Positions 61,547 through 64,000 of a stretch of 64,000 nt of DNA are shown here, in pieces (position 1 is the stretch's first letter; every line of letters begins with the position of its first letter). This DNA is from Limnohabitans sp. 103DPR2 (GTDB lineage Bacteria; Pseudomonadota; Gammaproteobacteria; Burkholderiales; Burkholderiaceae_C), in contig NZ_CP011834.1 in assembly GCF_001412575.1 (NCBI RefSeq), positions 1,674,001 to 1,738,000 on the forward strand, given 5' to 3'. The notes beneath the pieces are model-generated. The model was not told the DNA's origin. It searched no databases and saw only the letters and a program-made list of their open reading frames with translations. Both the position numbers and the translations under genes were made by a program.

Positions 61547-62370
61547 GCTTGACTCCATGCTGGGTTTTGAAAAAAGTGACGCATCATTGCGGCGTTGAAT
61601 AAAACGGACTGATCGATGTTGGGAAGATGGCCTGCATCCGGTATGACTTCGAGCTTAGAACCCGCAATTCGCTGTTGCATGTCTTGCATGGCCTGCGGCA
61701 AAGGACCGTCCTTGGCGCCCACAATCAAGGTGGTGGGCACCTTGATGTGTGACACTTGATCTAAATAGTCGAGACCTTGAATGGCACGGGCGCAGCTGAC
61801 AAAGCCTGAGGCTGTGGTGCTTGCAATGGTTTGACGGAAGGCTTTTCCAACCACTTCATTGGCTTCAATGAAGGGCACACCAAACCATCGTTCTGTGGTG
61901 GCGACGGCCAATGACTGGCAACCTTCTGTGATGGCGCTCGTGATTCGATCATTCCAAACATCGCCCATCGGGGAGGGCATGTCGGCTCTGCAATCACAGA
62001 GCACCATGCTCAGCAAGCGATCGGCATGTTGAATGCCCAGACCCACACCGCTCATGCCGCCCAGCGACAAGCCCATGTAGTGGGCCTTGGAAATATTCAT
62101 CGCATCCATCACGGCCAGCGTATCGGCCACCAAGTCATCCATGGTGCACATCACTGACTGGCATTCGGATTGGCCATGGCCTCGTGTGTCGATGGCGATG
62201 ACTCGCCAGCCCGTTGACGAGAGCAAATAGGCTTGCTCAAGCCACATCATGCTGGACGACAGGATGGAATGTGTCAGGATGACCGCTGGACCTGTTTCAG
62301 GACCTTGCGTGTGAACTGCAATTTTTCCTGCAGGTCCCGAAATAAATTGTGTTTGACTTTGATGTGTCAT
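61543..62370 (-). CDS. Alpha/beta hydrolase, 3-oxoadipate enol-lactonase-like
   Basis: A 275-residue hydrolase from the ATG at 62370, which has AAAGGACA upstream; the longer frame reaching 62427 is rejected because it overlaps the upstream gene. The nucleophile elbow is GLSLGG with its Ser, preceded by AIDTRGHGQSE and followed by the late catalytic His in PDAGHLPNIDQ. The arrangement resembles PcaD-type enol-lactonases and related ester hydrolases. It may open a lactone formed downstream of ring cleavage. Confidence 0.88.
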   Translation of the reverse strand: MTHQSQTQFISGPAGKIAVHTQGPETGPAVILTHSILSSSMMWLEQAYLLSSTGWRVIAIDTRGHGQSECQSVMCTMDDLVADTLAVMDAMNISKAHYMGLSLGGMSGVGLGIQHADRLLSMVLCDCRADMPSPMGDVWNDRITSAITEGCQSLAVATTERWFGVPFIEANEVVGKAFRQTIASTTASGFVSCARAIQGLDYLDQVSHIKVPTTLIVGAKDGPLPQAMQDMQQRIAGSKLEVIPDAGHLPNIDQSVLFNAAMMRHFFQNPAWSQA

Positions 62371-62387
62371 TTCAATCAACTGTCCTT

Positions 62388-64000
62388 TTAAGCTTGTGCA
62401 GATCGCGCAACATTCAGCGCGGTCCAAATGGCTTGCGGTGTCATGGGCAAGTGGTCGATCTTGGCGCCTTGTGTCGACAGGGCGTCGTTCACGGCGCTCG
62501 CAATGGCGGCTGGACTTCCCAAATAGCCGGCTTCACCAGAGCCTTTTTGGCCAAACTCGGTGAGCGGTGAGGGGGTGCAGTGGTCCACGATGGTGATGGC
62601 GGGCACCTCTGCAGAGGATGGCAACAGGTAGTCCATGAAGGTCCCCGACAACAACTGGCCTTCGGGGGAAAATGCAAACTTTTCCATCAGCGCCGCACCC
62701 AAGCCATGGGCAATGCCGCCATAGGTCATGCCATGCACCACGTCGGGACTGATCATCACGCCGCAATCGTGACCGCACACATATTTGCGAATGCTAACTT
62801 TGAAAGTTTCTGGATCGATGCTGGCCAACACCACATGCGATTCAAATGAATGGCAAGGGTACATTTGTACGCGACCATCTTCAGTCGGCAGCATGCCGCC
62901 AGTGGGAACTTCCCATACAAACTTTTCTTGCAGTCCTGGTTCCATGCCTTCGGGGAGCTTGTGAAAGTGACGGTGTGCAATTTCGACCAAGGCATCCCAT
63001 GACATTTTTTGAGATGGGTTGTTTGTGGCTTGCACATGACCGTCTTCATAGACCAAGTCTTCAGCCGTAACACCCAAGTTGTGTGCGGCAATTGTCAAAA
63101 GTTTTTGTTTGATTTTTTTGGCAGCGCCAGCGGCCGCACCACCCAACATGATGGCCATGCGACTGCCTACTGGACTGTTGGAGGGCAGGGCGTTGAGCGA
63201 GTCAGCATGCAACACGCGAATGCCATCGGGCTCTTTTTGCAAGACTTCGCCCACCACAGTTGACACCATGGTTTCGTGGGCTTGACCCGAAGTAGATGTG
63301 CCCATCAACGCCGTGATGGCACCCGACAAATCGACACGCACCAAACACGAGTCCATCCAAGTGGTGGTTTGGTTTTTAGGATTGAACAAAGGCTCGAAAG
63401 AGGAGTTGCCGCCAGAAGGCTCCAAGCATGTGGAAATGCCAATGCCTGCCAATTGGCCTTGTGAGCGCAAGTGATCACGCTCTTTCAGCAAGTCTTCGAA
63501 AGCCGCTGTGTTCAAAGCTTTGGTCATGACCGTGTCGTAGTCACCCGAGTCGTAGTGGGTGCCACTAGGAATGAGGTAAGGAAACTCATCCTTGCCAATC
63601 AAATTAACACGGCGCAAAGCAATGCGGTCCATGTTGAGGAAACGCGCTACTTTGTCGATGCCCGTTTCTAGGGCGTAATTGGTCGGTGCTTGTCCAAACC
63701 CACGCACCGCCTCTTGTGGCGTTTTGTGGGTCATCACAGCCATGGCGTCATATTCCACGCTCAGGATTCGATAAGGGCCCACAATGGCGCCAACGGGTTT
63801 GCCCAATTGAAGGGGGGACCTGCCAGAATAAGCGCCAATGTCATCGACTGCGCGCATCTTCATGGATTTGATTTCGCCGTTCTTTTGAAAACCCAGCGTG
63901 ACATCGAACACGCGATCAGGGCCCTGCATATCGCCACCGCGCATGTTTTCTAATCGGTCTTCAACCAGTCTGACTGGGCGTCCTAATTTTTTGGCCAAAT
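62388..64000 (-). CDS. Molybdenum hydroxylase large subunit (xanthine dehydrogenase family), 5' part missing
   Basis: The visible 537 or so codons are the C-terminal part of a CoxL/XDH-type molybdopterin-binding subunit; the reading frame is still open at the right edge, so the true start lies outside. Seen are AVRGFGQAPTNYALE, the Mo-cofactor region TSTSGQAHETM, and the catalytic Glu in GQKGSGEAGYLGSPAAI near the end. It lacks the AYRCSFR motif of true CO dehydrogenase, so it is more likely an aromatic or heteroaromatic hydroxylase or aldehyde oxidase. Medium and small subunits are expected further upstream, outside the window. Confidence 0.9.
   Translation of the reverse strand, partial: LAKKLGRPVRLVEDRLENMRGGDMQGPDRVFDVTLGFQKNGEIKSMKMRAVDDIGAYSGRSPLQLGKPVGAIVGPYRILSVEYDAMAVMTHKTPQEAVRGFGQAPTNYALETGIDKVARFLNMDRIALRRVNLIGKDEFPYLIPSGTHYDSGDYDTVMTKALNTAAFEDLLKERDHLRSQGQLAGIGISTCLEPSGGNSSFEPLFNPKNQTTTWMDSCLVRVDLSGAITALMGTSTSGQAHETMVSTVVGEVLQKEPDGIRVLHADSLNALPSNSPVGSRMAIMLGGAAAGAAKKIKQKLLTIAAHNLGVTAEDLVYEDGHVQATNNPSQKMSWDALVEIAHRHFHKLPEGMEPGLQEKFVWEVPTGGMLPTEDGRVQMYPCHSFESHVVLASIDPETFKVSIRKYVCGHDCGVMISPDVVHGMTYGGIAHGLGAALMEKFAFSPEGQLLSGTFMDYLLPSSAEVPAITIVDHCTPSPLTEFGQKGSGEAGYLGSPAAIASAVNDALSTQGAKIDHLPMTPQAIWTALNVARSAQA

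Noticed and set aside
62388..64000. Call as carbon monoxide dehydrogenase large subunit
   Set aside because: The AYRCSFR motif of form I CO dehydrogenase is absent; the sequence there is AVRGFGQAP. CoxG nearby is not sufficient evidence.
1..64000. Search for prophage, insertion sequences, integrons, CRISPR arrays, rRNA and tRNA genes
   Set aside because: No transposase, integrase, phage structural gene, regularly spaced repeat array or structural RNA was recognised in either strand.

Overview
The window looks like chromosomal DNA of a betaproteobacterium of the order Burkholderiales, most likely a Comamonadaceae member close to Limnohabitans or Rhodoferax. This is inferred from gene content, not from any search. 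There are five Bug-family (TctC-like) periplasmic binding proteins without membrane partners. There are also several small families typical of that group (DUF1840, DUF3297, DUF1993, and a 105-residue protein annotated in this group as an ATPase with chaperone activity). I see no transposase, phage gene, tRNA, rRNA or CRISPR array. No gene-free stretch reaches 300 bases; the longest is about 200 bases (33879-34080) and its contents are listed.

Layout. 1-3451 (minus) is a sugar-type ABC importer: ATPase, Tat-exported binding protein, permease, and the first codons of a second permease. 3565-3577 holds a perfect TTGGT-CTG-ACCAA dyad in the divergent control region. 3622-10710 (plus) is a tightly coupled catabolic operon: GlcG-like protein, three Bug binding proteins, Asp/Glu-racemase-like enzyme, Ldh-type dehydrogenase, PchB-like chorismate mutase and an FAD oxidoreductase. 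10702-13881 (minus) is the DUF1800/DUF1501 exported pair. 13945-21840 holds single metabolic genes: aminotransferase, HIBADH-type dehydrogenase, pyroglutamyl peptidase, GMC oxidoreductase, MFS, nitroreductase and purT. 21888-25686 (plus) is a copper-type outer-membrane and periplasmic uptake cassette: DUF2946, TonB receptor, DUF1775-PCuAC fusion. 25700-33878 carries a Bug protein, a sulfatase, an MFS transporter, a small secreted Ala/Lys-rich protein, a transglutaminase-like protein, and a TlpA-mnmH-selD group for tRNA selenouridine.

34081-45931 looks like an amide or peptide scavenging region. It has a Bug protein, a cupin, two M20 hydrolases, DUF1993, an AstE/AspA-type deacylase and a complete Dpp/Opp-type ABC importer closed by a good intrinsic terminator. 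45990-52902 holds an FMN glutamate-synthase-like membrane protein, a 4,5-dihydroxyphthalate-decarboxylase-like protein, a class II aldolase family protein, a shikimate dehydrogenase-like gene, DUF1840, DUF192 and icd.

52899-64000 (all minus, running off the right edge) is the most distinctive part, a long aromatic-acid operon. In transcription order it contains a molybdenum hydroxylase large subunit, an alpha/beta hydrolase, an enoyl-CoA hydratase family protein, a membrane-anchored CoxG, an Fe-type binding protein, a UbiD decarboxylase with Lys-rich tails, a Rieske oxygenase of the phthalate 4,5-dioxygenase type, a class II aldolase-type decarboxylase candidate, a second Fe-type binding protein, and a Gfo/Idh dehydrogenase resembling phthalate dihydrodiol dehydrogenase. 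Together with the dihydroxyphthalate-decarboxylase-like gene at 47764 it suggests oxidation and decarboxylation of an aromatic polycarboxylate or related aromatic acid. The exact substrate cannot be read from sequence.
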